A stretch of 57,119 bases of DNA from Rubrivivax sp. (GTDB taxonomy: Bacteria > Pseudomonadota > Gammaproteobacteria > Burkholderiales > Burkholderiaceae_C), in the NCBI GenBank assembly GCA_020848515.1, contig JADLIA010000031.1:1-57119 (forward strand), given 5' to 3'. Numbering within the stretch: the stretch's first letter is position 1; every line of letters begins with the position of its first letter. The notes beneath the pieces were generated by a model that saw only the letters and a program-made list of their open reading frames with translations, ran no database searches and was not told where the DNA came from. Below, in pieces: positions 25,047 through 33,173 of this stretch. The position numbers were made by a program, and so were the translations under genes.

Positions 25047-25852
25047 GACGCGGCGCCATCGATGGGGCGACCGAATGTCCAGCGCACCCGCAACCGTGCC
25101 CACAGCTCTTCGGGCGTCAATCCTTGACCCACGGCGCGCAAGGTGTGGTCGTGCGTCCCGCTCGCCGGCACGGGCACGCCGGCCTGTACGTAGGTGTGCG
25201 CCCAGCTGGATTCGTACAGCACCGTGCGTTGGCCAGTCCAGGCCACCTTGAGGCGATGATGCTGCATGAGCCAGCACATGACCCGGTCACAGATCGGCGT
25301 CAACGAGGGCGGTATCTGGCACCACGCACCCCACAGAAAGCCCGCCGAGCGCGTCAGACTGATGCAACTGGTGTCGACGAATCCAGAGCCCACGTCTTCG
25401 CGCGGCGCCACCAACCGCAGATGTTCGTGACCCGGCAAGAACAGGTACCGCAGCGAAAACACCGCGTCCAGAGCAACCCCGGCAGCCTGCGCCTTGGCAA
25501 CGGTTTCCACGACGGTGGCGACATGCTCGGGCTCGATCAGATTGTCGGCGTCCAGAAAGCACACCACATCGAAACCATCGGCCAGCGCGCACTGGGCGCC
25601 CACACCTCGCGGGGTACAGCCGAAATTGGCGTGGCCGTTCGGCAGCTGGATGTGGCGCACGCCTGGCCACTGCGTCAGCAAGGCGTTCTGAGGAAAGCCG
25701 TCGGCCACCATGTAGTGAACCACCTGCGGGTAGGTCTGGGCGCGAACGCTGGTCAAGCAGCGCTGCAGCGTCGCCGGTGACTCCTTGAAATACGGCGTCA
25801 CCACAGCCACACGCAGTCCAGCGGCGCATCCGCTCGATTCGCTGACTGTCAC
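25043..25852 (-). CDS. Family 2-type glycosyltransferase
   Basis: The 269-residue cytosolic enzyme starts with a GT-A fold: VAVVTPYFKESPATLQRCLTSVRAQTYPQV, then VADGFPQN and the metal-binding DAD in VVCFLDADNLIEPEHV. No membrane helix is apparent. The acceptor is unknown. GTG 25852 is preferred because GGGGAAAGGATC directly precedes it at ideal spacing. An upstream ATG at 25906 gives 18 extra residues but no ribosome-binding site. It is coupled (ATGA) to the UDP-xylose-synthase-like gene; both sit alone between argH and xerD. Confidence 0.82.
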   Translation of the reverse strand: MTVSESSGCAAGLRVAVVTPYFKESPATLQRCLTSVRAQTYPQVVHYMVADGFPQNALLTQWPGVRHIQLPNGHANFGCTPRGVGAQCALADGFDVVCFLDADNLIEPEHVATVVETVAKAQAAGVALDAVFSLRYLFLPGHEHLRLVAPREDVGSGFVDTSCISLTRSAGFLWGAWCQIPPSLTPICDRVMCWLMQHHRLKVAWTGQRTVLYESSWAHTYVQAGVPVPASGTHDHTLRAVGQGLTPEELWARLRVRWTFGRPIDGAAS

Positions 25853-25922
25853 GATCCTTTCCCCTTTCGTCAGCAGGGGATTATGCAGGTTGATGCATCG
25901 CACCATGCTCAGGCACTTGCCC

Positions 25923-26885
25923 TCACCCCCGCGGATGGTGCTGCGCGTGCAATTCCTTCAGCCGCTGGCGTGCGATGTGGGTGTAGATGGTGGTGGTGGA
26001 AATGTCGGCATGCCCCAGCAGCAGCTGCACCGCACGCAGGTCGGCTCCGTGGTTGAGCAGGTGGGTGGCGAAGGCGTGGCGCAGCGTGTGCGGTGACAGC
26101 GGCGCCGTCACGCCGGCGGTGCGCGCATAGCGCTTGACCAGGTTCCAGAACATCACGCGCGACATCGCGGTGCCGGGCGTGCGGCCGGCGCTGGTGACGA
26201 ACAGCGCATCGCTCTGGCGCCCGCCCAGCAGCGCCGGACGGGCCTCGCGCAGGTAGCGCTCCAGCCAGTCGCGCGCCTGCTCGCCAAACGGCACCAGGCG
26301 CTCCTTGCTGCCCTTGCCCAGCACGCGCAGCACGCCTTCGTTGAAACCGACGTGAAAGCTCCTGAGCGCCACCAGTTCGCTCACGCGCAGGCCGCTGGCG
26401 TACATCAGTTCCAGCATGGCGCGGTCGCGCAGGCCGAGCGGGGTGCCGGTGTTGGGCGCGGTCAGCAGGGCATCGACCTGCGCCTCGCCGAGCGTCTTGG
26501 GCACGCGCAGCGGCTGGCGCGCGGCCAGCAGCCTGAGCGTCGGGTCGGCGCTCACCAGGTGTTCGCGCAGCGCCCAGCGAAAAAAGCGTTTGAACACCGT
26601 CAGCCGCCGGTTGGCCGAGGTGGCCTTGCCGTCGGCGCGCGCGGCCATGTAGGCGTTCAGGTGCGGCTCCTGGGTCTGCGCCAGCGCCACGCGGTGCGTG
26701 GCCTGCAGCCAGGCGGCGTACAGGGTGAGGTCGCGCCGGTAAGCGGCCAGGGAGTTGGCCGACAGACCGTCTTCCAGCCACAGGGCGTCGATGAAGCGGT
26801 CGATCAGCGGGTCGTCGGGTGCGGCAGCGGCCATGGGTCGGCGCGATGCAATGGGCATCGATGCGAGCGCCGGATTCGGTGTCAT
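25923..26885 (-). CDS. xerD: Tyrosine recombinase XerD
   Basis: This site-specific recombinase, with XerC, resolves chromosome dimers at dif during division. The N-terminal SAM-like core-binding domain contains DRFIDALWLEDGLSANSLAAYRRDL. The catalytic domain has Arg in LMYASGLRVSELVAL, His-x-x-Arg in LSPHTLRHAFATHLL, His in LLGHADISTTTIYTHI and the nucleophile Tyr just after. The start is uncertain: ATG 26885 lies at the edge of a family 1 repeat, and ATG 26858 or 26834 (303 residues, close to E. coli length) may be the real one. Confidence 0.92.
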   Translation of the reverse strand: MTPNPALASMPIASRRPMAAAAPDDPLIDRFIDALWLEDGLSANSLAAYRRDLTLYAAWLQATHRVALAQTQEPHLNAYMAARADGKATSANRRLTVFKRFFRWALREHLVSADPTLRLLAARQPLRVPKTLGEAQVDALLTAPNTGTPLGLRDRAMLELMYASGLRVSELVALRSFHVGFNEGVLRVLGKGSKERLVPFGEQARDWLERYLREARPALLGGRQSDALFVTSAGRTPGTAMSRVMFWNLVKRYARTAGVTAPLSPHTLRHAFATHLLNHGADLRAVQLLLGHADISTTTIYTHIARQRLKELHAQHHPRG

Positions 26886-26938
26886 ATTGGGCTCTGGCAC
26901 GCGCCCATCAAGCGCCAGCAGCTACGTTAATGATAGCA
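26883..26938 (-). repeat. Family 1 palindromic repeat at the xerD 5' end
   Basis: On the minus strand: GCTATCATTAACGTAGC, TGCT, GGCGCTTG..GCGCGTGCC and an AGAGCCCAATAT tail. The tail supplies one candidate xerD start codon. Confidence 0.8.
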
Positions 26939-27013
26939 ACCAAAGTCCGCTGCGATCCGGGCACGCCGCCGGCCTGGGACCTGCGGGCGTGTCCGGTCGC
27001 GGGCCGGCGCCGA

Positions 27014-27979
27014 TCAATCGAGCGTCAGCTTCTGCTTGGCCACCACCTCCTTGTAGACGGCGAACTCGTCCTTGATCTGCTGGGCGAACTGCTCGGGCGT
27101 GTTGGCCACCATGATGGAGCCGGTGTCGGCGATGCGCTTCTTGACTGCCGGATCTTCCAGCACCTTGCGGGTGGCGGCGTTCAGCTTGTCGACGATCTCC
27201 TTGGACGTGCCCTTGGGCGCCAGGATGCCGTAGTAGGCCAGACGGTTGACCGCCGGCAGACCGATTTCCTTGAAGGTCGGCACGTTGGGCAGATCGGCCA
27301 GGCGTTCGGGCGCGGCGACCACCAGCGGCACCAGCTTGCCGCCCTTGATGAAGGGCAGCGCCGAAGGCAGGTTGTCGAAGATGATGGGCACCTGGCCGGC
27401 CACGGTGTCGTTGAGCGCCGGGCCGGCGCCGCGGTACGGAATGTGGGTGACGAACACACCGGCCAGGCTCTTCCACAGCTCGGTCTGCAGGTGGCCGATG
27501 CCGCCGGTGCCGGAGGACGCGTAGGAGTACTTGCCTGGCGCCTTCTTGAGCAGTGCGACGAAGGAGGCGTAGTCCTTGGCCGGAAAGCTGGGGTGCACGG
27601 CGATCACGTTGGGCGTGGCGGCGATGTTGATGACCGGCACGAAGTCGTTGATCGGGTCGTACGGAATCTTCTTGTTGATGGCCGGGTTGGCGGCCGTGGT
27701 GGACACCGTGGCCACGCTGAGGGTGTAGCCGTCGGGGGCGGCGCGCACCACTTCGGTGGCGCCGATCACGCCGCCGCCGCCAGCCTTGTTTTCGACCACC
27801 ACGGCCTGCCCCAGCGCCTTGCCCAGCGGGTCGGCGATGGTGCGGGCGATGATGTCGGTGGTGCCGCCGGGTGCGAACGGCACCACCAGGCGAATCGGCT
27901 TGCTGGGGTAGGCCTGCGCGCACACCGCGCCGGCGGACAGGGTGGCAGCGGCGAGAACGATCCATTGACGTCGTTGCAT
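27014..27979 (-). CDS. Tripartite tricarboxylate transporter substrate-binding protein (Bug/TctC family)
   Basis: The 321-residue periplasmic protein has a Sec signal peptide ([21 protein letters not shown]) and then the Bug family opening [68 protein letters not shown]-like [13 protein letters not shown] and [13 protein letters not shown] follow. Bug proteins bind small carboxylates or related metabolites. No TctA or TctB membrane subunit is in the window, so it is an orphan, as most Bug proteins are. AGAGGAAC precedes ATG 27979. Confidence 0.93.
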   Translation of the reverse strand: MQRRQWIVLAAATLSAGAVCAQAYPSKPIRLVVPFAPGGTTDIIARTIADPLGKALGQAVVVENKAGGGGVIGATEVVRAAPDGYTLSVATVSTTAANPAINKKIPYDPINDFVPVINIAATPNVIAVHPSFPAKDYASFVALLKKAPGKYSYASSGTGGIGHLQTELWKSLAGVFVTHIPYRGAGPALNDTVAGQVPIIFDNLPSALPFIKGGKLVPLVVAAPERLADLPNVPTFKEIGLPAVNRLAYYGILAPKGTSKEIVDKLNAATRKVLEDPAVKKRIADTGSIMVANTPEQFAQQIKDEFAVYKEVVAKQKLTLD

Positions 27980-28086
27980 GGCGGTCCGGTTCCTCTGAGT
28001 GGTTGAAGGATAAAAAAGCGCGCCATGTTAACCATGCCGCCGCCGGCCTGGCCATTAGGGATTGCGCAGGCCGCTATGCTCGCGCC

Positions 28087-29004
28087 GTGCACCACGTCAC
28101 GCTTCTGCTGCCCGATTTTTCGCTGATTGCGCTCGGCTGGCTGCTGTGTCGCCACACGGCCCTGGGCCGTGGCGTCTGGCAGGCGGTGGAACAACTGGTG
28201 TATTTCTTTCTGTTTCCGGTCTACCTGTTTCAGTCCATCGTGCGCGCGCCGCTGGACGTGCAGGCCGCATCCAGCCTGATCGGCGCCGGCCTGGCCCTGG
28301 GCGCCGCCGGCATCGCCCTGGCCTGGGCGCTGCCGCATCTGCCGCTGCTGGGGCGGCACATCGACGCCCACGACCACGCGGCCAGCGCCCAGATCGCGTT
28401 TCGCTTCAATTCCTTCATCGGCCTGGCGGTGGCCGAGCGCCTGGCCGGCGCCCAGGGCCAGCAGTTGATGGCGGTGCTGATCGGGGTCAGCGTGCCGCTC
28501 TACAACGTGGCCGCGGTGTGGCCGATGGCGCGCCGCAGCGGCCGCGCCATCGGCGGCGAGCTGCTGCGCAACCCGCTGATCCTGGCCACCGTGCTGGGGC
28601 TGGTGGCCAACCTGCTGGGCCTCGGCCTGCCGGACTGGGCCGCCACCACGCTGTCGCGCATCGGCTCGGCGTCGATCGCGCTCGGGCTGATGGCGGCCGG
28701 CGCCGGCATGCAGCTGCAGAGCCTGGCGCGCGCCAAGCTGCTGGGCACCGCGCTGCTGACCATCCGCCACCTGCTGCAACCGCTGATCGCCTGGCTGCTG
28801 GCGCGCGCCTTTGGCCTGGGCGCGGCCGAAGCGGCGGCGCTGCTGGTGTTTGCCGCCCTGCCCACCTCGTCCAGCGGCTACGTGCTGGCCGCGCGCATGG
28901 GCTACAACGGCCCTTACGTGGCGGGGCTGGTCACGCTGTCGACCCTGCTGGCGCTGCTGAGCCTGCCCTGGGCGTTCACGCTGCTGGAGCGGGTTGCCCC
29001 TTGA
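28087..29004 (+). CDS. AEC (auxin efflux carrier) family transporter
   Basis: The 305-residue inner-membrane protein has about ten helices in two five-helix halves. The N-terminal half shows LVYFFLFPVYLFQSIV and SLIGAGLALGAAGIALAW; the second half has LRNPLILATVLGLVANLLGL, SIALGLMAAGAGMQL and AALPTSSSGYVLAARMG. AEC carriers move organic acids such as malate or malonate. No ATG fits. GTG 28087 lies six bases after TATGCT, a plausible -10 of a leaderless message. It is divergent from the TctC gene and may share regulation. Confidence 0.85.
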   Translation: MHHVTLLLPDFSLIALGWLLCRHTALGRGVWQAVEQLVYFFLFPVYLFQSIVRAPLDVQAASSLIGAGLALGAAGIALAWALPHLPLLGRHIDAHDHAASAQIAFRFNSFIGLAVAERLAGAQGQQLMAVLIGVSVPLYNVAAVWPMARRSGRAIGGELLRNPLILATVLGLVANLLGLGLPDWAATTLSRIGSASIALGLMAAGAGMQLQSLARAKLLGTALLTIRHLLQPLIAWLLARAFGLGAAEAAALLVFAALPTSSSGYVLAARMGYNGPYVAGLVTLSTLLALLSLPWAFTLLERVAP

Positions 29005-29104
29005 AGCGAGGCTGCCGGCGCCTTGCTGGCGCGCGCGGCGACCCCCTCTTGTTCGAGGTCTGCGCCTGGCCACGCCGATCGCGGGTTGACGCGCCCGACG
29101 AAAT

Positions 29105-29157
29105 GCTATAAATACAGCAGCATGCGGCGCCGATCCCGCGCCATGCGAGCCGGCAAA
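29105..29157 (+). repeat. Family 1 palindromic repeat between AEC gene and queG
   Basis: GCTAT-N7-GCAGC, ATGC, GGCGCCGATCCCGCGCC and GAGCCGGCAAAAACC follow the two-stem plan. It lies in the convergent gap downstream of both genes. Confidence 0.65.
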
Positions 29158-29179
29158 AACCATAGTGATCGCCCCGATG

Positions 29180-30277
29180 TCAACGCCCCAGCGCCCACCG
29201 CACATGCTCGCGCACCAGCGCGCTCGGGTGGTTGGCGCGGCGCCTCAGGGCGGCGTGCAGGGGCGCGCGCCGCGCGTCGCCGGGCGGCAGCGCGGCCAGG
29301 GCGTTGCCCAGCGCCACGGCGACGTTGCGCAACCAGCGCTCGTGGCCGATGCGGCGGATCGGGCTGCCTTCGGTGCGGCGCAAGAACTCGTCTTCGCTCC
29401 AGTCCAGCAGATCGGTCAACTGGGCGCCGCCCAGGCCCTCACGCGGGTCGAAATCGGGCAGCGCACTGCGCCCGGCGTATTTGTTCCACGGACACACCAG
29501 CTGGCAGTCGTCGCAGCCATAGATGCGGTTGCCGATCAGCGGGCGCAGCGCCTCGTCGATGGCGCCGTCGTGCTCGATCGTCAGGTAGGAGATGCAGCGG
29601 CGCGCGTCCAGCCGGTACGGCGCCACGATGGCGCCCGTCGGGCAGGCGTCGATGCAGGCGCTGCACTGGCCGCAGTGGGCGCCGGTCGGTGCGGTGCGCG
29701 GCAGGTGCAGGTCGACGTAGATTTCACCCAGAAAGAACATCGAGCCGCCTTCGCGCGACAGCAGCAGCGTGTGCTTGCCGCGCCAGCCCTGGCCGCTGCG
29801 GCTGGCCAGCTCCACCTCCAGCACCGGCGCCGAATCGGTGAACACGCGGTGGCCGAACGGGCCGATGGCCAGCGCGATGCGGTCCTGCAGCTTCTGAAGG
29901 CGCCCGCGCAGCACCTTGTGATAGTCGCGCCCGCGGGCGTAGAGCGACACCACGCCCTCCTGCGGGCGGCCCAGCCGCGCCAGCTCCACGTCCTGCCAGT
30001 CCTCGGGGGTGGCGCGCGGCAGATAATCCATGCGCGCGGTGATCACGCTCACCGTGCCGGGCACCAGTTCGGCCGGGCGCGCGCGCCGCAGGCCGTGCGC
30101 CGCCATGTAGTCCATGCGGCCGTGAAAACCGTTGTGCAGCCAGGCCAGCAGGCCGGGCTCGGCAGCCGAGAGGTCGATGTCGGCCACGCCCAGGTGCGAA
30201 AACCCCAGCTCGCGCGCCCAGCCGCGCAACTGGTTCAACAGATCAAGGGAATCGATTTGAGCGCCATCTCCAGCCAC
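29180..30277 (-). CDS. queG: Epoxyqueuosine reductase
   Basis: The 365-residue cobalamin- and iron-sulfur-dependent enzyme performs the final reduction of epoxyqueuosine to queuosine in tRNA. Evidence: LRGWARELGFSHLGVADIDL at the start, GRDYHKVLRGRLQKL, a first 4Fe-4S motif CGQCSACIDACPTGAI and a second GCDDCQLVCPWNK, with the C-terminal HEAT-like region LRNVAVALGNAL. No ATG is available near the expected N-terminus. GTG 30277 fits family length but makes the gene overlap the divergent tsaE start by about 20 bases. Confidence 0.93.
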   Translation of the reverse strand: MAGDGAQIDSLDLLNQLRGWARELGFSHLGVADIDLSAAEPGLLAWLHNGFHGRMDYMAAHGLRRARPAELVPGTVSVITARMDYLPRATPEDWQDVELARLGRPQEGVVSLYARGRDYHKVLRGRLQKLQDRIALAIGPFGHRVFTDSAPVLEVELASRSGQGWRGKHTLLLSREGGSMFFLGEIYVDLHLPRTAPTGAHCGQCSACIDACPTGAIVAPYRLDARRCISYLTIEHDGAIDEALRPLIGNRIYGCDDCQLVCPWNKYAGRSALPDFDPREGLGGAQLTDLLDWSEDEFLRRTEGSPIRRIGHERWLRNVAVALGNALAALPPGDARRAPLHAALRRRANHPSALVREHVRWALGR

Positions 30278-30772
30278 GCCCAAATTGTAGGAAGCCCCGA
30301 TGCGCCCGCCCTCAGCCTGCTGTGGCGCAGCGAGGACGACACCGCCGCCTTTGCCCGCCGCCTGGCGGCCGCGCCCGAGCTGCGCCAGGCCTGCATCGAG
30401 CTGCACGGCGAGCTCGGCGCCGGCAAGACCAGCTTCGTGCGCCACCTGCTGCGCGCCCTGGGCGTTGCCGGGCGCATCAAGAGCCCGACCTATGCCGTGG
30501 TCGAACCCCACCAGACGCCCGACGGGCTGGCGGTGTCGCATTTCGACTTCTACCGCTTCACCGACCCGCGCGAGTGGGAAGACGCCGGTCTGCGCGACCT
30601 GTTCGCCGCGCCCGGGCTGAAGCTGTCCGAATGGCCCGACAAGGCCGCCGGCCTGCTGCCGGCGCCCGACCTGGCGCTGCGGCTGACGGTGCGCGACGAT
30701 GGCGCCCGCGCCGTGCGCGTCAGCGCCCACACGCCGCGGGGTCGGCGCCTGCTGACGGAGCTGGGCGCATGA
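30257..30772 (+). CDS. tsaE: tRNA threonylcarbamoyladenosine biosynthesis protein TsaE
   Basis: The 171-residue P-loop ATPase drives the TsaD/TsaB complex that makes t6A37 in tRNA. It has Walker A GELGAGKTSFVRHLL, the switch-like IKSPTYAVVEPHQ and Walker B-like HFDFYRFTDPREWEDAG. A C-terminal WPDKAAGLLPAPDLALRL segment follows. TTG 30257 is the only sensible start and lies within the divergent queG 5' end. It overlaps amiC by four bases; tsaE-amiB/C-mutL-miaA is a classical gene order. Confidence 0.92.
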   Translation: MSAISSHAQIVGSPDAPALSLLWRSEDDTAAFARRLAAAPELRQACIELHGELGAGKTSFVRHLLRALGVAGRIKSPTYAVVEPHQTPDGLAVSHFDFYRFTDPREWEDAGLRDLFAAPGLKLSEWPDKAAGLLPAPDLALRLTVRDDGARAVRVSAHTPRGRRLLTELGA

Positions 30773-32163
30773 CGCCGGTCACCCCCGAGTCGCCCGGCCG
30801 GCCACCGGCACCCGGGCGGCGCCGCGCACTGCTGCAGGGCGGCTCGCTGGTGCTGTGGCTGGGCGCGCACCAGTTGGCGCGCGGTGCCGGCATCCTGGCG
30901 GTGCGCGTGTGGCCGGCCGAAGACTATTCGCGCGTCACCGTCGAATCCGACACCGCGCTCAAGGCCAGCTACCGCCTGGTCGGGACGCCGCCGCGGCTGG
31001 CGGTGGACATCGACGGCCTGACGCTCGACCCCACGCTGCGCGAGCTGGTGGCCAAGGTGCGCGCCGACGACCCCAACATCGCCGGCATCCGCGTGGGCCA
31101 GCACCAGCCCGGCGTGGTGCGCCTGGTGTTCGACCTCAAGCACGAGATCAAGCCGCAGGTGTTCACCCTGGGGCCGGTGGCGGCCTACCAGCACCGGCTG
31201 GTGTTCGATCTGTACCCGGCGCACCCGCCCGACCCGCTGGCCCAGCTCATCGCCGAGCGCATGCGCGAGCTCGGCCGCAGCCCCGCGCCGGTGCCGGTCG
31301 AGCCGGCGGCCGCGCCCGCGCACGGCGGCACCGACACGCTGGGTGAGCTGATCGCGCGCCAGATCGAGCGCGCCAACGAACTCACCCGGCGCGACGCCGC
31401 GCGCCGCCCTGCCCCACCGCCGGCCGGCGCCGGCGCCACCGAGCGCCTGATCATCGTGGCGCTCGATCCGGGCCACGGCGGCGAGGACCCGGGCGCCATC
31501 GGCCCTGGCGGCACGCAGGAAAAGGACGTCGTGCTGCAGGTGGCGCTGAAGCTGCGCGAGCGCATCAACGCCAGCAGCGTGGGCGGCAACCCGATGCGCG
31601 CCTTCCTGACGCGCGAGGGCGACTACTTCGTGCCGCTGCAGACGCGGGTCGAAAAGGCACGGCGGGTGCAGGCCGACCTGTTCGTCAGCATCCACGCCGA
31701 CGCCTTCATGCGGCCCGAGGCCAGCGGCGCCAGCGTCTACGCGCTGTCCGAGCGCGGCGCCTCCAGCACCGCCGCGCGTTGGCTGGCGCAAAAGGAAAAC
31801 GCCTCCGACCGCATCGGTGGCGTCAGCCTGGGCGCCAAGGACCAGTCGGTGCAGCACGTGCTGCTGGACATGAGCACCACGGCGCAGATCCGCGACAGCC
31901 TGCGCCTGGGCGACACGGTGCTGCGCGAGATCGGCGGCGTCGGCAGACTGCACAAGCGCAGCGTCGAGCGCGCCAACTTCGCCGTGCTGCGCAACCCCGA
32001 CGTGCCCAGCGTGCTGGTCGAGACCGCCTTCATCAGCAACCCCGACGAAGAGCGCCGCCTGCGCAGCCAGGCCTACCAGAACGAGCTGGCCGACGCCCTG
32101 ATCAGCGGCATCCGCAAGTACTTCACCGCCAACCCGCCGCTGGCGCGCCACCGGCAGGTCTGA
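30769..32163 (+). CDS. amiC: N-acetylmuramoyl-L-alanine amidase (AmiB/AmiC type)
   Basis: The 464-residue periplasmic hydrolase separates daughter cells by cutting peptidoglycan cross-bridges. It has a Tat-type signal (GRRRALLQGGSLVLWLGAHQL), an AMIN domain (about residues 40-150; AVRVWPAEDYSRVTVESD, VVRLVFDLKHEIKPQVFTL) and a disordered linker at 160-215. The zinc amidase_3 domain carries LDPGHGGEDPGAIG, FVSIHADAF and VLVETAFISNPDEE, with zinc ligands His, Glu and His and a catalytic Glu. Activated in relatives by NlpD/EnvC-type proteins. Confidence 0.95.
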   Translation: MTPVTPESPGRPPAPGRRRALLQGGSLVLWLGAHQLARGAGILAVRVWPAEDYSRVTVESDTALKASYRLVGTPPRLAVDIDGLTLDPTLRELVAKVRADDPNIAGIRVGQHQPGVVRLVFDLKHEIKPQVFTLGPVAAYQHRLVFDLYPAHPPDPLAQLIAERMRELGRSPAPVPVEPAAAPAHGGTDTLGELIARQIERANELTRRDAARRPAPPPAGAGATERLIIVALDPGHGGEDPGAIGPGGTQEKDVVLQVALKLRERINASSVGGNPMRAFLTREGDYFVPLQTRVEKARRVQADLFVSIHADAFMRPEASGASVYALSERGASSTAARWLAQKENASDRIGGVSLGAKDQSVQHVLLDMSTTAQIRDSLRLGDTVLREIGGVGRLHKRSVERANFAVLRNPDVPSVLVETAFISNPDEERRLRSQAYQNELADALISGIRKYFTANPPLARHRQV

Positions 32164-32282
32164 GAGGTGGTGCTGATGGCGGGTGCGTGCGCTGCGCTTC
32201 GATGACCCAGGGGGTGAGGCGTCACGCCACGGGCAGGCAGCGTCCCCGGCCCGCCTGTGACCCTGGAAACGGCGTCAAGAAT

Positions 32283-32340
32283 ACTATTGTTTTGATAGCT
32301 TCCGGCGCAATCCGGTAGCGCGCCAGAGCCGGTTTTGATA
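32283..32340 (+). repeat. Family 1 palindromic repeat between amiC and dedA
   Basis: ACTATTGTTTTGATAGC, TTCC, GGCGCAATCCGGTAGCGC and CAGAGCCGGTTTTG follow the family plan. The rest of the 182-base convergent gap holds a weak family 2-like stretch (CCTGGAAACGGCG, about 32259-32271) and no gene. Confidence 0.8.
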
Positions 32341-32345
32341 CCTGA

Positions 32346-32993
32346 TCAGGCGCTGGGCGCGGCGCGGCCCGCCTTCCAGCCGCCGTACAGCGCGATCAGG
32401 CCCGGCACCAGGATCAGGGCCCAGATGATCTTGCTCAGGTTGGCCTGCACCCAGGGCAGGTTGCCGAACAGGTAGCCCGCGCTCACCACCCCCAGCACCC
32501 AGATCAGCGCCCCGGCGACGTTGAACAGCGTGAAGCGGTGGCGCGTCATCTCGGCCACGCCGGCCACGAAGGGCACGAAGGTGCGGATGAACGGCATGAA
32601 GCGCGCCAGGATCACCGTGACGCCGCCGTAGCGCTCGTAGAACCGGTGCGCGCGGTCGAACGCCTGCCGGTTGAACAGGCGTGAGCTTTCCCACTTGAAC
32701 ACGCGCGGCCCGAAATAGCGCCCCAGGCTGTAGTTGCACTGGTCGCCCAGGATCGCCGCCGCCAGCAGCACCGCGCAGGCCAGCGGCCAGCTCAGGTGCC
32801 CGGCCCCGGCCAGGGCGCCGACCACGAACAGCAGCGAATCGCCGGGCAGAAACGGCATCACCACCAGGCCGGTCTCGACGAACACGATCAGAAACAGCAG
32901 CGCGTACACCCAGGCCCCGTAGGCCGCCACGAACTCGCCCAGGTGGCGATCGACGTGCAGCACGAAGTCCACCAGCATCATCAGGACATCCAT
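32346..32993 (-). CDS. DedA family membrane protein
   Basis: The 215-residue integral protein contains the DedA/VTT signature: VFVETGLVVMPFLPGDSLLFVVGALAG in the first half and GDQCNYSLGRYFGPRVF, then ARFMPFIRTFVPFVAGVAEM and FTLFNVAGALIWVLGVVSAGYLFG. DedA proteins support membrane homeostasis, and some flip undecaprenyl phosphate or phosphatidylethanolamine. It is convergent with amiC and divergent from dctP. ATG 32993 gives the family's usual length. Confidence 0.92.
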   Translation of the reverse strand: MDVLMMLVDFVLHVDRHLGEFVAAYGAWVYALLFLIVFVETGLVVMPFLPGDSLLFVVGALAGAGHLSWPLACAVLLAAAILGDQCNYSLGRYFGPRVFKWESSRLFNRQAFDRAHRFYERYGGVTVILARFMPFIRTFVPFVAGVAEMTRHRFTLFNVAGALIWVLGVVSAGYLFGNLPWVQANLSKIIWALILVPGLIALYGGWKAGRAAPSA

Positions 32994-33132
32994 GGCCCCG
33001 ATTATCCGGCGCCCAGCGACGCGCCGGCGGCACGCCGCGCCCCCCGGCAGGCGTGGTTTTCGCGCACCACGGCCGCGCCCTCGGTGAAAACCCTCTTTGA
33101 ACACAAGGGCTTGCGATCGGATCATCACCCCT

Positions 33133-33145
33133 CTGGACTGTCCAG
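33133..33145. promoter_or_regulatory. Palindrome upstream of the TRAP operon
   Basis: CTGGAC-T-GTCCAG is a perfect 13-base palindrome 28 bases before the dctP start. It may be an operator for an unidentified regulator or part of the leader. No regulator gene lies nearby. Confidence 0.35.
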
Positions 33146-33173
33146 ACACCAACCCACCCGGAGACAGAGGAAG

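Noticed and set aside
27766-29205. 479-codon minus-strand frame covering the AEC gene
   Set aside because: Gln/Arg/Ala-rich shadow of the AEC transporter; membrane helices and family motifs are on the plus strand.
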